Shown piece by piece: positions 32,602-42,008 of a stretch of 64,000 nt of DNA. The position numbers were made by a program, and so were the translations under genes. The stretch is from an uncultured Alphaproteobacteria bacterium (GTDB taxonomy: Bacteria > Pseudomonadota > Alphaproteobacteria > Paracaedibacterales > CAITNM01): assembly GCA_903893805.1 (NCBI GenBank), contig CAITNM010000001.1, positions 37,806 through 101,805 on the forward strand, given 5' to 3'. Position 1 is the stretch's first letter. Each line of letters starts with the position of its first letter. The notes beneath the pieces were generated by a model, which searched no databases, had not been told where the DNA came from, and saw only the letters and a list, made by a program, of their open reading frames with translations.

Positions 32602-34962
32602 CTAATGTCTGTTTTTCAAGCGCCGATGGAAAGTTTTGAGGGTTTCTGCGGCTTTATCAAAAAGACTACCTTTTTTAAAAGTACCTACTACTTGCCCTTC
32701 TGCATTAATTTTCATACCTGCAGGCAACCCTGTCATCAACTCAATTGCTTCACATACGGTATCAACACCCCAAATATGAAAATTACCTTGGGCAATGTCT
32801 TCCACAACTTCAGGACGTAATGTAAGGTTTGCAATATTTGCATTGGGTATGATAACGCCTTGAGTTTTAGTGAATCCACGCTCTTCGCATAGTCTGTGGA
32901 ATCCTTCAATCTTCATGTGAATACCGCCCACAACTTGTGAGCTACCAAATTGATTAATAGATCCAGTAATGGCAATATCTTGACGAACGGGGACATTAGC
33001 AAGAGATGATAGTATTGCAATCAACTCAGCCATAGATGCGCTGTCACCTTCGACATCGGTGTAATTTTGCTCAAAAGTAAGAGAGCAAGAACACGAAAGG
33101 GGAAATTTTTGTGCGAACACACCGTTTAAAAATCCTTCTAAAATAAATGCACCTTTTTGCTGTATTGGTCCTCCTAATTCAGTGAGCCTTTCAATGTTTA
33201 CAACTCCTTGTTCACCGACATAAGTTCTAGCGCTTATGCGTGCCGGGATACCAAAACTACGATCGCTAATACTTAAAATCGTTAAACCATTTACTAATCC
33301 AATTTTGCACCCCTGAGTATCAATTAACACCTGGTTACGTTGAATATCTTCCAGAGTACCATCTTCAAAGCGTGCATTACGCCGACGACGCTGTAAAAGC
33401 ACTTGGTTGATGATTTTTTCATCAATGGGTTTTTTAGAAGATTTTTCACTGGCAATTGTGTCAGCTTCGGCCAAAATATCACTAATGAGTTCAAATTTTG
33501 CTGAAAGTTTCTCGCGGTTCTTTGCCCATCTTGAGCTATACCCAGTTAGGTAAGAAATTGCATCTGGAGTAATATCACGACTTGTTTCTTTTAAGCAGGT
33601 TGCTCGAATAAGTTTTTGATAGTTAGTAATGTTTTCAGGAGTTGCCGGCAAATCTGTATCGATCTCTGCACGTATTTTAAAATAAGAAGGAAAATCAGGG
33701 TCTTGCTGAAAAAAGCTATAATACCAAACAGGAGAAGCCACTAAGAAAACTTGTAAGCTCAAAGGAATTGAGCGGGGGCTTGGAGCATCATCTAACGGCG
33801 TTCCGCCTTCACGGTAACGTTCACGAATGGTAATTTTGCTATCACGAAGTGCTGACTTTAGCATATCCCATGCATCTTCATCTTTTGCAATTTCATCGGC
33901 ACGTAAAACTAGAATTCCACCGTTTGCGCGATGCAAAGCCCCAGGCCGGATTAAAGTAAAATTTGTTTCAATGCTTCCAGTTGAAGAATTATTACGATAC
34001 TTAATGGACCCAAATAAGTTTTCGTATGTAGGATTTGATTCTAAAACAGCCTGCGCCTCAGATTTCTGAGCATGATCACTAATAACATTTATACCGTAAC
34101 GTTCAATCGCTGCCTTACTGAGCTTTGCTTTAGGATTTTCCTCATCAAACAACAGACTAAGGTTTTGCAAAAGATCGCGTTTGAATTCATCAATCCAGCC
34201 CTTCAAATGAATTGAAAATTCTTCCTTGTATGCTTGAAAATGTGGCGTAAGTACTTTGCTTGCGGTGCTTTGTTTAAGTTGAGAAATCTGTTTTTCAATT
34301 CTTTGGTTAGCCATGTTAGCAGCAATACTTAGGCGTGTAAGAGAGTTTCTTAAAGCGACCATATCTTTTGGAGAGTTACTTTCCTCACATACTTCTCCAT
34401 TCTCTTGTGGCTCTAAAAACAAGCCATCTATACCAGATATAAGCTCAAATCCTTTAGCTTTTGCAAGATTTTGTAACTCTTGAGTTTGCTGATCAATTTG
34501 TGATTGTTGGTACTGACCAAGACTTTCGGTTTGTTTACGAAATTGACTTGATGTAAAAATTTTTCCAAGAATAGTGCTAACATTTTGCAACAATTCAGTG
34601 GTTTTTGTTTTGAGGTATACCCCCTGACCAGAAGGAAGCTTAAATGGAAGCGGTCGATTGCTTTCTAAAAAATTATTAACATAAACCCAATCAGGAGGAG
34701 GAGGAAGCTTCTTAACATATTCTTGCAAATACCCCATGGTTGTACTCATGCGACCGCTGCGATCATCTCCAATAACAAAAATATGAAAGCGCTTATTTCG
34801 CATTTTAAGACCAAACTCAATAGCTTCTTTAGCACGCTCATGAGACGATAAATCAAACAAAGAAACGGGAAATTTATTCAGACGATTTTTTGGCAAAAAT
34901 ACATTTGGACTGCAAGGATGCAGAGGGATGCCAATCTGTTCAATAGGAATAGGTTCTTTCAT
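32602..34962 (-). CDS. Lon-like ATP-dependent protease (LonB-type family)
   Basis: About 786 residues from the ATG at 34962; a TTG seven codons upstream is in frame but lacks an SD. N-terminal AAA-type segment (HERAKEAIEFGLKM, FVIGDDRSGRMSTTMGYLQE, where a GDDRSGRMS loop stands for Walker A), a long coiled insertion, ANGGILVLRADEIAKDEDAW, then the Lon protease domain with Ser in GDSASMAELIAI (about residue 640) and Lys in VGGIHMKIEGFHRL (about 685), the usual spacing of the Ser-Lys dyad. It is a cytosolic quality-control protease of the AAA_32/Lon_C type, distinct from housekeeping Lon. The gene is followed by the FKBP isomerase, suggesting a small proteostasis operon, and is divergent from the yqhA-type gene. 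Confidence 0.88.
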   Translation of the reverse strand: MKEPIPIEQIGIPLHPCSPNVFLPKNRLNKFPVSLFDLSSHERAKEAIEFGLKMRNKRFHIFVIGDDRSGRMSTTMGYLQEYVKKLPPPPDWVYVNNFLESNRPLPFKLPSGQGVYLKTKTTELLQNVSTILGKIFTSSQFRKQTESLGQYQQSQIDQQTQELQNLAKAKGFELISGIDGLFLEPQENGEVCEESNSPKDMVALRNSLTRLSIAANMANQRIEKQISQLKQSTASKVLTPHFQAYKEEFSIHLKGWIDEFKRDLLQNLSLLFDEENPKAKLSKAAIERYGINVISDHAQKSEAQAVLESNPTYENLFGSIKYRNNSSTGSIETNFTLIRPGALHRANGGILVLRADEIAKDEDAWDMLKSALRDSKITIRERYREGGTPLDDAPSPRSIPLSLQVFLVASPVWYYSFFQQDPDFPSYFKIRAEIDTDLPATPENITNYQKLIRATCLKETSRDITPDAISYLTGYSSRWAKNREKLSAKFELISDILAEADTIASEKSSKKPIDEKIINQVLLQRRRRNARFEDGTLEDIQRNQVLIDTQGCKIGLVNGLTILSISDRSFGIPARISARTYVGEQGVVNIERLTELGGPIQQKGAFILEGFLNGVFAQKFPLSCSCSLTFEQNYTDVEGDSASMAELIAILSSLANVPVRQDIAITGSINQFGSSQVVGGIHMKIEGFHRLCEERGFTKTQGVIIPNANIANLTLRPEVVEDIAQGNFHIWGVDTVCEAIELMTGLPAGMKINAEGQVVGTFKKGSLFDKAAETLKTFHRRLKNRH

Positions 34963-35071
34963 AAATTTATTATGAGCGAACAACCGTTAAATGATTCTTA
35001 ACACACACACTAGAGTGTTATTTTTTTTTGCAGTATTGTGTAGGCTAGTATCCTTAATGAGAAATACTATT

Positions 35072-35611
35072 ATGTCATCATCCAAAACACTATTCGAACG
35101 CGGGTTAGCTATCACTATTTTTTCAAGTAGATGGTTACAAGCCCCTTTATATCTTGGTTTAATTGTGGCACAGGGTATTTACGTACACCGATTCACAAAA
35201 GAAGTCTGGCACCTTGTAACCAGCTTAAAGGTTTACACTGAAACAGAAATTATGTTAGTCGTGTTAAATTTGATTGATGTCGTGATGATTTCAAATCTGC
35301 TGATCATGGTTATTATTGGTGGTTATGAAACATTTGTGACGCGATTAGGTATGGATAATCACCCTGACCTACCCGAATGGCTTGATCATGTAAATGCAAA
35401 TACTATGAAAATAAAGCTATCAATGGCATTGATTGGTATTTCATCAATTCATTTATTAAAAACATTTATCGAAGCTGCAAAAATGCAAGAAGCAACCATC
35501 AAATGGCAAGTAATTATCCACGTTACCTTTATTATTTCTGCTATAGCATTGGCGTACACAACAAAACTTTCACAGGCTAGTTTAGAGGCTTTAAGTGCAA
35601 ATAAACATTGA
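35072..35611 (+). CDS. YqhA/UPF0114-family inner-membrane protein
   Basis: 179 residues from the ATG at 35072 ([14 protein letters not shown]...), which gives the family's usual length; the longer frame from 34991 adds 27 residues of unlikely sequence. There are three or four membrane segments ([66 protein letters not shown]) and the family motifs [20 protein letters not shown] and [12 protein letters not shown]. Function is unknown in most bacteria. The gene overlaps the start of the bolA gene by 17 bases, so the two are coupled. Confidence 0.85.
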   Translation: MSSSKTLFERGLAITIFSSRWLQAPLYLGLIVAQGIYVHRFTKEVWHLVTSLKVYTETEIMLVVLNLIDVVMISNLLIMVIIGGYETFVTRLGMDNHPDLPEWLDHVNANTMKIKLSMALIGISSIHLLKTFIEAAKMQEATIKWQVIIHVTFIISAIALAYTTKLSQASLEALSANKH

Positions 35612-35882
35612 AGCAATTACTAATGTAGTGAAAAATCACCTGAATGAAGATGCAATTTTGTCTGTAGTTGATGAATCAGAACAACACCGTGGACACAAAG
35701 GGCACAACCCAAAAATTGGTGTAACGCATATTGCACTTAATCTTGTGCGGGAAGATTTCGAAGGATTGACGCTTATAGAACGACAACGTCTTGCAAATGC
35801 GTGGCTGGATGACTTTTTTAAACAAGGTCTGCATGCTGTAAGGTATTGCTTAAAAACACCTAATGAGAACATAGCATTATGA
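35595..35882 (+). CDS. bolA: BolA family protein
   Basis: 95 residues beginning at a GTG (35595) with GAGG 7 bases upstream, inside the end of the previous gene. The BolA fold is visible: [20 protein letters not shown] (loop with His residues that can bind an Fe-S partner), [20 protein letters not shown], and the C-terminal [20 protein letters not shown] with RYCLKTP. BolA proteins work with monothiol glutaredoxins in iron-sulfur cluster handling and influence cell shape. It is translationally coupled to both neighbours (17-base overlap upstream, ATGA overlap downstream with the response regulator). Confidence 0.92.
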   Translation: MQINIEAITNVVKNHLNEDAILSVVDESEQHRGHKGHNPKIGVTHIALNLVREDFEGLTLIERQRLANAWLDDFFKQGLHAVRYCLKTPNENIAL

Positions 35883-36562
35883 TGCCCATGGTGTTGGTTG
35901 TTGATGATGATATGCGTCTTAGAGAGCTATTGGGTAAGTTCTTAATTGATTATAGTTACCGGGTGCAAACAGCAGCCAATGCAGCTCAAGCACGAGCTCA
36001 GCTTGCATCGCAGCATTTTGATATGATGATTCTTGATATTATGATGCCGAAAGAAACAGGGCTAGAATTGCTAGCATCAATGAGAAGAAATCAATCTTCC
36101 TATAAGCAAATACCAGTTATTTTATTAACAGCCCAGGATGGCTTAGATGAAAAAATTCATGGATTAATGTCAGGAGCAGATGATTATTTAACTAAGCCAT
36201 TTGAGCCAAAGGAACTGATTGCAAGAATTGAAACAGTTTTAAGACGCACAAATATTCCGCGCCTAGTTGGTATTGATTTATGCTTGGGAAATTATGTTTT
36301 CAAAGTGGAAAAAGCTTCATTATTTAAAAATAATGAAGAAGTTCGTTTAACATCGACTGAACAAATGGTATTGAGAATTTTAGCGCAGCATCCGAATCAA
36401 CCTTTTTCGAGAACTGATTTAGCCCATCGGATTGGATTTGTTATTAGTGATAGAAGTATCGATGTACAAATCAACAGATTAAGACGAAAGTTAGAAGATG
36501 AGACTGGTAAATATTTAAAAACAATTAGACATGTGGGGTACGCTTTATGTCCCGACTCTTAA
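35879..36562 (+). CDS. OmpR-family response regulator
   Basis: 227 residues. Receiver domain with acidic pocket VVDDD (residues 8-12), phospho-acceptor Asp 53 in MILDIMMPKE, Thr 84 and Lys 106 (YLTKPFEPKE). The C-terminal winged helix ends with SDRSIDVQINRLRRKLEDET and IRHVGYAL, the OmpR/PhoB recognition-helix motif. It is a transcription factor activated by the histidine kinase that follows with a 16-base overlap. The start overlaps the bolA stop (ATGA). Confidence 0.93.
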   Translation: MMPMVLVVDDDMRLRELLGKFLIDYSYRVQTAANAAQARAQLASQHFDMMILDIMMPKETGLELLASMRRNQSSYKQIPVILLTAQDGLDEKIHGLMSGADDYLTKPFEPKELIARIETVLRRTNIPRLVGIDLCLGNYVFKVEKASLFKNNEEVRLTSTEQMVLRILAQHPNQPFSRTDLAHRIGFVISDRSIDVQINRLRRKLEDETGKYLKTIRHVGYALCPDS

Positions 36563-37911
36563 ACGCAATAATGAATCCAAAAAGATTATTAAGAAAAACT
36601 CTTCCAAGAAGCTTATTTGGCAGAGCGTTGATTATACTTTTAACACCATTGCTGTTAGTGCAGATCGTGCTTGGTTATATCTTTTTTGATCGCCATACAG
36701 AAACAATTTTACGACAACTGTCCACCACCATAGCGGGAGATGTTGCTCTTGTTATGGATTGGGTAGAACGTGACCCTAAGTCCATTAAATCCATTCAAAA
36801 AGCAGCGCAAAAATATATGCGCTTAGATGTTAACTTTGTTCCAAAAAATACATTGGAAAAGTATGGAGCCCACAAAGATTCTTGGTTGTATGGATTTATG
36901 GGAGACGCGTTGGATGAAGCATTAAATGCTGAAAAGCTGATAGTTGGCAAGAAGCCTTCTTACTATTTAAGAATGCGGGACAGTAAAATATACATTTCAA
37001 TTGAAGCTAAAAAGAAAGGTATTCTAGAAGTCTCCCTACCACAAAAACGTTTGTTTAGCAGAACAACTCCTTTGGTTTTAATTTGGACAACATCATCCGC
37101 TTTATTATTATTTTTGGTAGCATCCTTATTTATGCGCAACCAAATTAGGCCACTGCGTCGGTTAGCAGAAGCGGCAGATCGGTTTGGTAAGGGGGATGAT
37201 TTAGGCGAATTAAAAATCGAAGGAGCCCTTGAACTTCGCATGCTCAGTCGTATTTTCAATATCATGCGAGCACGAATTCAACGTCACTTACATGAAAGAA
37301 CACAAATGCTTGCAAGTGTTTCTCATGATTTAAGGACGCCCATTACACGTATGCAGCTTCAATTAGCCATGATGCCAGAGGGTGAAGATAATCGTTTATT
37401 GCAAGAAGATTTAAAGCAAATGCAGCTTATGGTTGAAGGATTTTTGGCCTATGCAAAAGGCACTGCCCATGAAGCTCGTCAAGCGGTACCAATTTCTAGT
37501 TGTATCCAAGAAATCATTGATAATCTGCCCGGCAAAAAAAACCCAATTGAGTTTATGCCCATAGATAACCCTATAATACAAATAAAATTACAACTTTTTA
37601 ACCGTTGCTTAACTAATTTGTTGTTAAATGCTAATAGGTACGCATCGCATACTTGGGTAAGTTTAAAGATAAATGTACGTCATTGCGAAATTGTGGTGGA
37701 TGATGATGGGCCAGGAATTCCCAAAGAAAATAGGGAACATGTATTCCAGCCTTTTTATAGACAAGATGCAGCACGCAATTTAGATGAAGGCGGCACAGGG
37801 CTTGGTCTTAGTATTGTGAGAGACGCAGTACGTAGTCATGGTGGTAGAATTCGCCTTGATCAGTCTCCTTATGGAGGGCTTAGGGTAGTACTTACTTTCC
37901 CTAGATCTTGA
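36547..37911 (+). CDS. Sensor histidine kinase (EnvZ-like)
   Basis: 454 residues. Two membrane segments (about 23-45, ALIILLTPLLLVQIVLGYIF; and about 172-192, TPLVLIWTTSSALLLFLVAS) enclose a periplasmic sensor of about 125 residues; a HAMP linker (IRPLRRLAEAADRFGKGDDL) follows. HisKA: SVSHDLRTPITRMQLQL with His near residue 259. ATPase: NLLLNANRYASHTWV (N box), VDDDGPGIPKENR (G1), FYRQDAARN (F), GGTGLGLSIVRDAVRSHGG (G2). Pairs with the upstream OmpR-type regulator; together they resemble the EnvZ/OmpR class. The signal is unknown. Confidence 0.93.
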   Translation: MSRLLNAIMNPKRLLRKTLPRSLFGRALIILLTPLLLVQIVLGYIFFDRHTETILRQLSTTIAGDVALVMDWVERDPKSIKSIQKAAQKYMRLDVNFVPKNTLEKYGAHKDSWLYGFMGDALDEALNAEKLIVGKKPSYYLRMRDSKIYISIEAKKKGILEVSLPQKRLFSRTTPLVLIWTTSSALLLFLVASLFMRNQIRPLRRLAEAADRFGKGDDLGELKIEGALELRMLSRIFNIMRARIQRHLHERTQMLASVSHDLRTPITRMQLQLAMMPEGEDNRLLQEDLKQMQLMVEGFLAYAKGTAHEARQAVPISSCIQEIIDNLPGKKNPIEFMPIDNPIIQIKLQLFNRCLTNLLLNANRYASHTWVSLKINVRHCEIVVDDDGPGIPKENREHVFQPFYRQDAARNLDEGGTGLGLSIVRDAVRSHGGRIRLDQSPYGGLRVVLTFPRS

Positions 37912-37977
37912 TCGATACGAATAGCATTGCCGTTACGTTACGTAGCATAAAACGATTATTGGAGTGAAGGTATTCAT

Positions 37978-38475
37978 ATGGCACAATCTAAAGAACCCAT
38001 CGAAAAAGGGCACGCACACAGCGCACACTGGAAAGAACAGCAACATAAATATACCCAAACAGCGAAAGATATGTTTGAAAAATTTTCAGACCATGCAAAA
38101 TCGTCAAAGCCTGACCATGCTAAGGTGATGGAACATCATAAGAAAAATCTTGAAGCGATAAATCATGCGCACAAAATGACTGCTGAGGTATTGAAATCTC
38201 TGGCAAGTATGCACGGTGATTTTGTGAAAAAAACGTTTGAAGATATGAATTCAATGATGCGCGGGGCAATGACTCAAAAACCAGGACAACCTATTGATTT
38301 GTCAGCTCATTCAGAAGTCATGAAAAACTCGTTGCAGCGTGCAACTGATCACGCAAAAAGTGTAGGGAGCATGCTTTCAAGTTCAGGTAAAGAAATTCAC
38401 GCAAAAGTGAAGGATCGTGTTGAAGAGGCAAAAGAAGACGTAAAAGAGCACCTTTCAAAGCATAGCAAGCATTAA
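37978..38475 (+). CDS. Phasin-family protein
   Basis: 165 residues, very rich in His, Lys, Ser and Ala, all helical with no signal. The central stretch (NLEAINHAHKMTAEVLKSLA, then FVKKTFEDMNSMMRGAM) is the phasin motif: helices with alternating hydrophobic residues that coat polyhydroxyalkanoate granules. The His-rich N-terminus (KGHAHSAHWKEQQHKY) and Lys/Glu C-terminus (KVKDRVEEAKEDVKEHLSKH) are hydrophilic tails. AAGG about 8 bases before the ATG is the SD. It stands alone, 66 bases behind the histidine kinase gene. Confidence 0.85.
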   Translation: MAQSKEPIEKGHAHSAHWKEQQHKYTQTAKDMFEKFSDHAKSSKPDHAKVMEHHKKNLEAINHAHKMTAEVLKSLASMHGDFVKKTFEDMNSMMRGAMTQKPGQPIDLSAHSEVMKNSLQRATDHAKSVGSMLSSSGKEIHAKVKDRVEEAKEDVKEHLSKHSKH

Positions 38476-38819
38476 GAGCTTATCATTTGAACCATTCAAA
38501 AGCACCTAGATCTAGTGATTCATTTGATTTAGCTAAGGTAGGATAGTCTCCATAAACTTATCTATGTGCTTTTGAACACCTTCAATCTTTAGCAAAGGCT
38601 ACATTTAGCTCAACTTAATTTTTCTGAGGATATATTCATACTCGCAGCAGTGTTGCGCCTCCTTTAATTATTAAAAATCTTCAAAATAATCATTTCACGA
38701 GTGATTTCACCATGAAATTAGCCAGAAAAAACATTCATTAATAATTTCATTGCCATCTTCAAACCCTGAGACTATGCTCAATCAACATAATCTTCCAAAC
38801 ACAAAGTGGAGAGCGCCTT
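38476..38819. other. Intergenic region with an 11-bp inverted repeat
   Basis: 344 bases without a gene between the phasin and MFS genes. TTCAAAAGCAC (38495-38505) and GTGCTTTTGAA (38566-38576) are perfect inverted repeats 60 bases apart, directly downstream of the phasin stop. They could form a long hairpin at the phasin mRNA end. Otherwise only A/T-rich sequence that likely carries the MFS promoter. Confidence 0.5.
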
Positions 38820-40076
38820 ATGTCCATCAATCAAAAAGATTTAAGAAAAAAAATTCTCATTCCTTGTTTAATAGGTAATGCTCTTGAATTTTATGACTTT
38901 ACTTTATGTGGAGTTTTCATGGTTGTTTTAGGTAAAAATTTTTTTCCAGCCGGAGACGACTTTGCTGCTTTAATAGGTGGAATATTTGCATTCTCTGCTG
39001 CTTTTTGGACCCGTCCATTAGGTGCTTTGGTATTTGGATATATAGGAGACAAATATGGTAGAAAAAGGGCATTAACTTTATCTGTGCTTTTAATGGGTAT
39101 ACCTACACTTGTTATTGGAATTTTACCAACTTATGCAAGTATTGGAATAGTTGCTCCCTGTATTTTGCTTGGCTGTCGTTTAATGCAAGGTTTGTGTACA
39201 GGCGGGGAATATAATGGCGCCGCAGTTTTTGCCCTAGAACACATGAAGGCTAAACCGGGAATGATTAGCGGGCTTATATCAGGCTCTTGTGTCGTAGGAG
39301 CAGTTAGCGCAACTTTAATGGCCTATGCTGTTACGAATTTTTTAAATTTCGAACAAGCATGGAGAATTCCATTTTATTTAGGCGCATGTATTGCTGTTGT
39401 TGGCTTTGTTTTGCGCAAAAAAGCAATGGAAACTATGGAGTTTATTAAAAGAAAACCAATAAAAGGCCTGCCTATTGTTGAGATTATAAAAAAATATCCT
39501 AAGCAGTACATGCTAGTAATTGCTTCGGGAGCTTTTAATGGGATTTTAAGCTACACATTATTTGGATTTTTAAACTTGTACATCACTCAGTATATTGGTA
39601 TAAAATTCGCGTCAAGTTTGTTTTTTAATATCTTTGGCCTTCTTGCCTTTATGATATGTTGCCCCATTTTTGGACGTATTTCAGATAAAATCACCCCATA
39701 CAAATCAATGATTTTAGCAGCAGCCATTGCAATTTTTTCAAGTTGGATTGGCTTTGTTCTTTTACAAAGAGGCACTGTTGAAGAGATCATTATCGGACAA
39801 ATATTTATCGGAATTGGTGTGGGAAGCTTTGTTGGTCCCTCACATATATTTCTGCAACAACAATTTTCACCAAAAGTTCGCTATACAGGCGTAGCATCAG
39901 GATTTTCTATAGGAATGGCTATAACTGGTGGCACAACAGCTTTAATAATGACATACGTCATAAAAGAAACGCAGTTTCTACTAGCACCAGCTATGTACAT
40001 ATCAGTTGCTGCAGTTCTTTGGATACTCGCCCTAACCTTTCTTAGCACAAAAAATCAAAAACAAACGAGCAAGTAA
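38820..40076 (+). CDS. MFS transporter, ProP-like metabolite/H+ symporter
   Basis: 418 residues, about 12 membrane helices. Signature GNALEFYDFTLCGVFMVVLG at the N-terminus, RPLGALVFGYIGDKYGRKRA at loop 2-3, and GCRLMQGLCTGGEYNGAAVF (helix 4-5) place it in the proline/betaine (ProP) subfamily. Second-half motif GRISDKITPYKSM is also present. Membrane carrier for an unknown organic acid, amino acid or osmolyte. The prophage-borne carrier at 22782-24161 belongs to the same family. Start supported by GGAG 8 bases upstream. Its 3' end converges on rpe with only 9 bases between. Confidence 0.88.
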   Translation: MSINQKDLRKKILIPCLIGNALEFYDFTLCGVFMVVLGKNFFPAGDDFAALIGGIFAFSAAFWTRPLGALVFGYIGDKYGRKRALTLSVLLMGIPTLVIGILPTYASIGIVAPCILLGCRLMQGLCTGGEYNGAAVFALEHMKAKPGMISGLISGSCVVGAVSATLMAYAVTNFLNFEQAWRIPFYLGACIAVVGFVLRKKAMETMEFIKRKPIKGLPIVEIIKKYPKQYMLVIASGAFNGILSYTLFGFLNLYITQYIGIKFASSLFFNIFGLLAFMICCPIFGRISDKITPYKSMILAAAIAIFSSWIGFVLLQRGTVEEIIIGQIFIGIGVGSFVGPSHIFLQQQFSPKVRYTGVASGFSIGMAITGGTTALIMTYVIKETQFLLAPAMYISVAAVLWILALTFLSTKNQKQTSK

Positions 40077-40085
40077 TTAACCGCA

Positions 40086-40751
40086 CTAACTGTGCTTTAA
40101 TTTTTGAATTGCCACAGAATAGTCTGGCTGTTTAAACACACTGTTTCCCGCAACTAAAACATCTGCTCCAGCTGAAATAAGGCCTGGTGCATTTCCAGGG
40201 TTAACCCCTCCATCCACACATATGTAAAAATTAAGGTTACGTTCTTTTCGGGCCTCAGCCAGAGTTACAATTTTATCTAATGAAGATGGAATAAATGATT
40301 GCCCATAAAATCCTGGATTAACACTCATAATCAACACAAGGTCGACTAGATCAAGAACAGACAAAATTGCATCAACAGAAGTACCGGGGTTAATTGATAC
40401 ACCTGCTTTGCACCCTAATTTTTTAATAACATCCAAATAATGACGTAAATCCCTAATAGCCTCGGCATGAATGGTAATATGATCGGCACCCGCTTTATGA
40501 TACAAATCAATGCACAATTCGACTGGCTCTACCATTAAATGGACATCAAAAGGTAAAGAACATACGGTGCGAAGTTGGCGAATAATATCTGGACCAAACG
40601 TCAAATTGGGGACGAAATGACCATCCATGATGTCCAAGTGAAGCCAGTCTGCACCTGCAGCTTCTATTGCTTGAACTTCATTCTTTAGACATAGCATGTT
40701 AGCTGCCATAAGTGATGGCGCAATAAGAACGGGGGTTTTTAAGTTTTTCAT
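40086..40751 (-). CDS. rpe: Ribulose-phosphate 3-epimerase
   Basis: 221 residues from the ATG at 40751 (MKNLKTPVLIAPSLMAAN...); it overlaps the dapB stop by one base (TAATG), and a longer frame upstream is not needed. The TIM-barrel signature is clear: APSLMAANM, WLHLDIMDGHFVPNLTFGPD (metal-binding His and Asp), FDVHLMVEP, VLIMSVNPGFYGQSFI and VDGGVNPGNA. It interconverts ribulose-5-phosphate and xylulose-5-phosphate in the pentose phosphate pathway. It forms a two-gene unit with dapB. Confidence 0.95.
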   Translation of the reverse strand: MKNLKTPVLIAPSLMAANMLCLKNEVQAIEAAGADWLHLDIMDGHFVPNLTFGPDIIRQLRTVCSLPFDVHLMVEPVELCIDLYHKAGADHITIHAEAIRDLRHYLDVIKKLGCKAGVSINPGTSVDAILSVLDLVDLVLIMSVNPGFYGQSFIPSSLDKIVTLAEARKERNLNFYICVDGGVNPGNAPGLISAGADVLVAGNSVFKQPDYSVAIQKLKHS

Positions 40752-41431
40752 TAGATACTCAACATGCTGTCTAAGTTGTAAAGACCGGGTGGTTGCTTGA
40801 ATAACCACTGAGCAGCTTTAATTGCACCATCAGCAAAGACATTACGATTCAAACATTCATGACTTAAACGAATAGTTTCATCTCCCTGGAAAAAATGTAC
40901 AGTATGCTCCCCAGGGACATTACCACCACGAAGACTGGTGAAATTAAGCATACTCTGTGGATACTCAGTCTGTTCAATCACCTTACCTAATTCTAGAGCT
41001 GTTCCTGAAGGAGCATCTTTTTTTAGTCGATGGTGAGTTTCACTAATTGTAATATCAACATTTTGTCCGAATGCTTTTGCTACTAATGCAACGGCCTTTT
41101 TTAAGACAGCAATGCCAAGGCTTGTGTTCGCAGCATAAAGCACTGGAATAGAAGGCCCAGCAACTTTCAACCTATCAAAATGAGCTTTTTCAAGCCCTGT
41201 TGTACCACACATATAAGGTCTTTTTGCTTTGATGCAAGCATCAAGAGCCCACTTCATGTTATCTGCATGGCTTATATCAATAACTCCATCACAAATCTGT
41301 AAATCCTGGACAAATAAATCAATATTTCCAGCATTTAAACGGGAATATTGACGAGCTTTAATGCCGTCTGGCAAAAGCGCGACTATAGCACTTCCCATAC
41401 GCCCACTACCTACAATACAAACGGTTTTCAA
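40751..41431 (-). CDS. dapB: 4-hydroxy-tetrahydrodipicolinate reductase
   Basis: 226 residues, somewhat short for DapB (usually 240-270). N-terminal Rossmann motif VCIVGSGRMGSAI, then MCGTTGLEKAHFDRL, ANTSLGIAVLKKAV and the diagnostic substrate motif ISETHHRLKKDAPSGTALEL; C-terminal DETIRLSHECLNRNVFADGA. It makes tetrahydrodipicolinate for lysine and diaminopimelate (peptidoglycan) synthesis, so the organism probably retains a cell wall. Its stop overlaps the rpe start by one base. The shortness lies in the N-terminal cofactor half, where the region after the first strands is compact. Confidence 0.93.
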   Translation of the reverse strand: MKTVCIVGSGRMGSAIVALLPDGIKARQYSRLNAGNIDLFVQDLQICDGVIDISHADNMKWALDACIKAKRPYMCGTTGLEKAHFDRLKVAGPSIPVLYAANTSLGIAVLKKAVALVAKAFGQNVDITISETHHRLKKDAPSGTALELGKVIEQTEYPQSMLNFTSLRGGNVPGEHTVHFFQGDETIRLSHECLNRNVFADGAIKAAQWLFKQPPGLYNLDSMLSI

Positions 41432-41492
41432 AAATCCGTCCTTTTTTTATTTTTTAAATGATACGCCATCTCAAATGCTGTGGCCAGACCTG

Positions 41493-42008
41493 CTAATGCA
41501 ACCGAGTACTTGTGGATTGTTGTTCATAAACAAATAACCCCAAACGGTATGGGCTAGTCTCAATTTTTTCCCATATAGTTTGCAAATATGACAGAGTTTT
41601 TTGAATGTCACTAATGGCATATCGTTTTGGATAATCCATTGTTAGTACCAAATTAAAGGCAATATCACGCATGGAGATATTATCATGATAAGTGGGATCC
41701 AAAGCTTTGAGAATATAACGCCAAAGGCTTTCTATTTTTTGGTTACTAAATTGGTCATAAACAATACCATGAAGATGATCCCAACTTTGACTGGCGGTTC
41801 GCACGCGATTATGAATACCAAAGCTTCTCATAGCCAGACCGTATAATTTGGCAAAAGCTAAACCCGATTGAAACTGTGCTTCACTGATGAGTTCATCTAT
41901 ATAAAATTGATGAAGAAGACAGCCCTCATTTGCTGCATTGATAATACTTTGAGCTAACGTCTGTGTTTCTTGTGTGTGAGAAGTTTTTGTCATAATTATT
42001 TTTACCAT
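41493..42008 (-). CDS. Hypothetical protein
   Basis: 171 residues, no recognised domain, no membrane segment. Features: ISEAQFQSGLAFAKLYGLAM-like helices (ELISEAQFQSGLAFAKL), FGIHNRVRTASQSWDHLHGI, and a C-terminal LSYLQTIWEKIETSPYRLGL. The start (42008) has AAAGGG about 6 bases upstream and overlaps the preceding regulator gene by 7 bases, so the two form one unit. The helical layout resembles small DNA- or protein-binding proteins of the DUF type found in alphaproteobacteria; nothing more can be said. Confidence 0.65.
   Translation of the reverse strand: MVKIIMTKTSHTQETQTLAQSIINAANEGCLLHQFYIDELISEAQFQSGLAFAKLYGLAMRSFGIHNRVRTASQSWDHLHGIVYDQFSNQKIESLWRYILKALDPTYHDNISMRDIAFNLVLTMDYPKRYAISDIQKTLSYLQTIWEKIETSPYRLGLFVYEQQSTSTRLH

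Noticed and set aside
35005..35035. ACACTAGAGTGT followed by ten T residues, terminator-like
   Set aside because: It points into the promoter region of the yqhA-type gene with no upstream plus-strand gene to terminate, and the stem leaves almost no loop.
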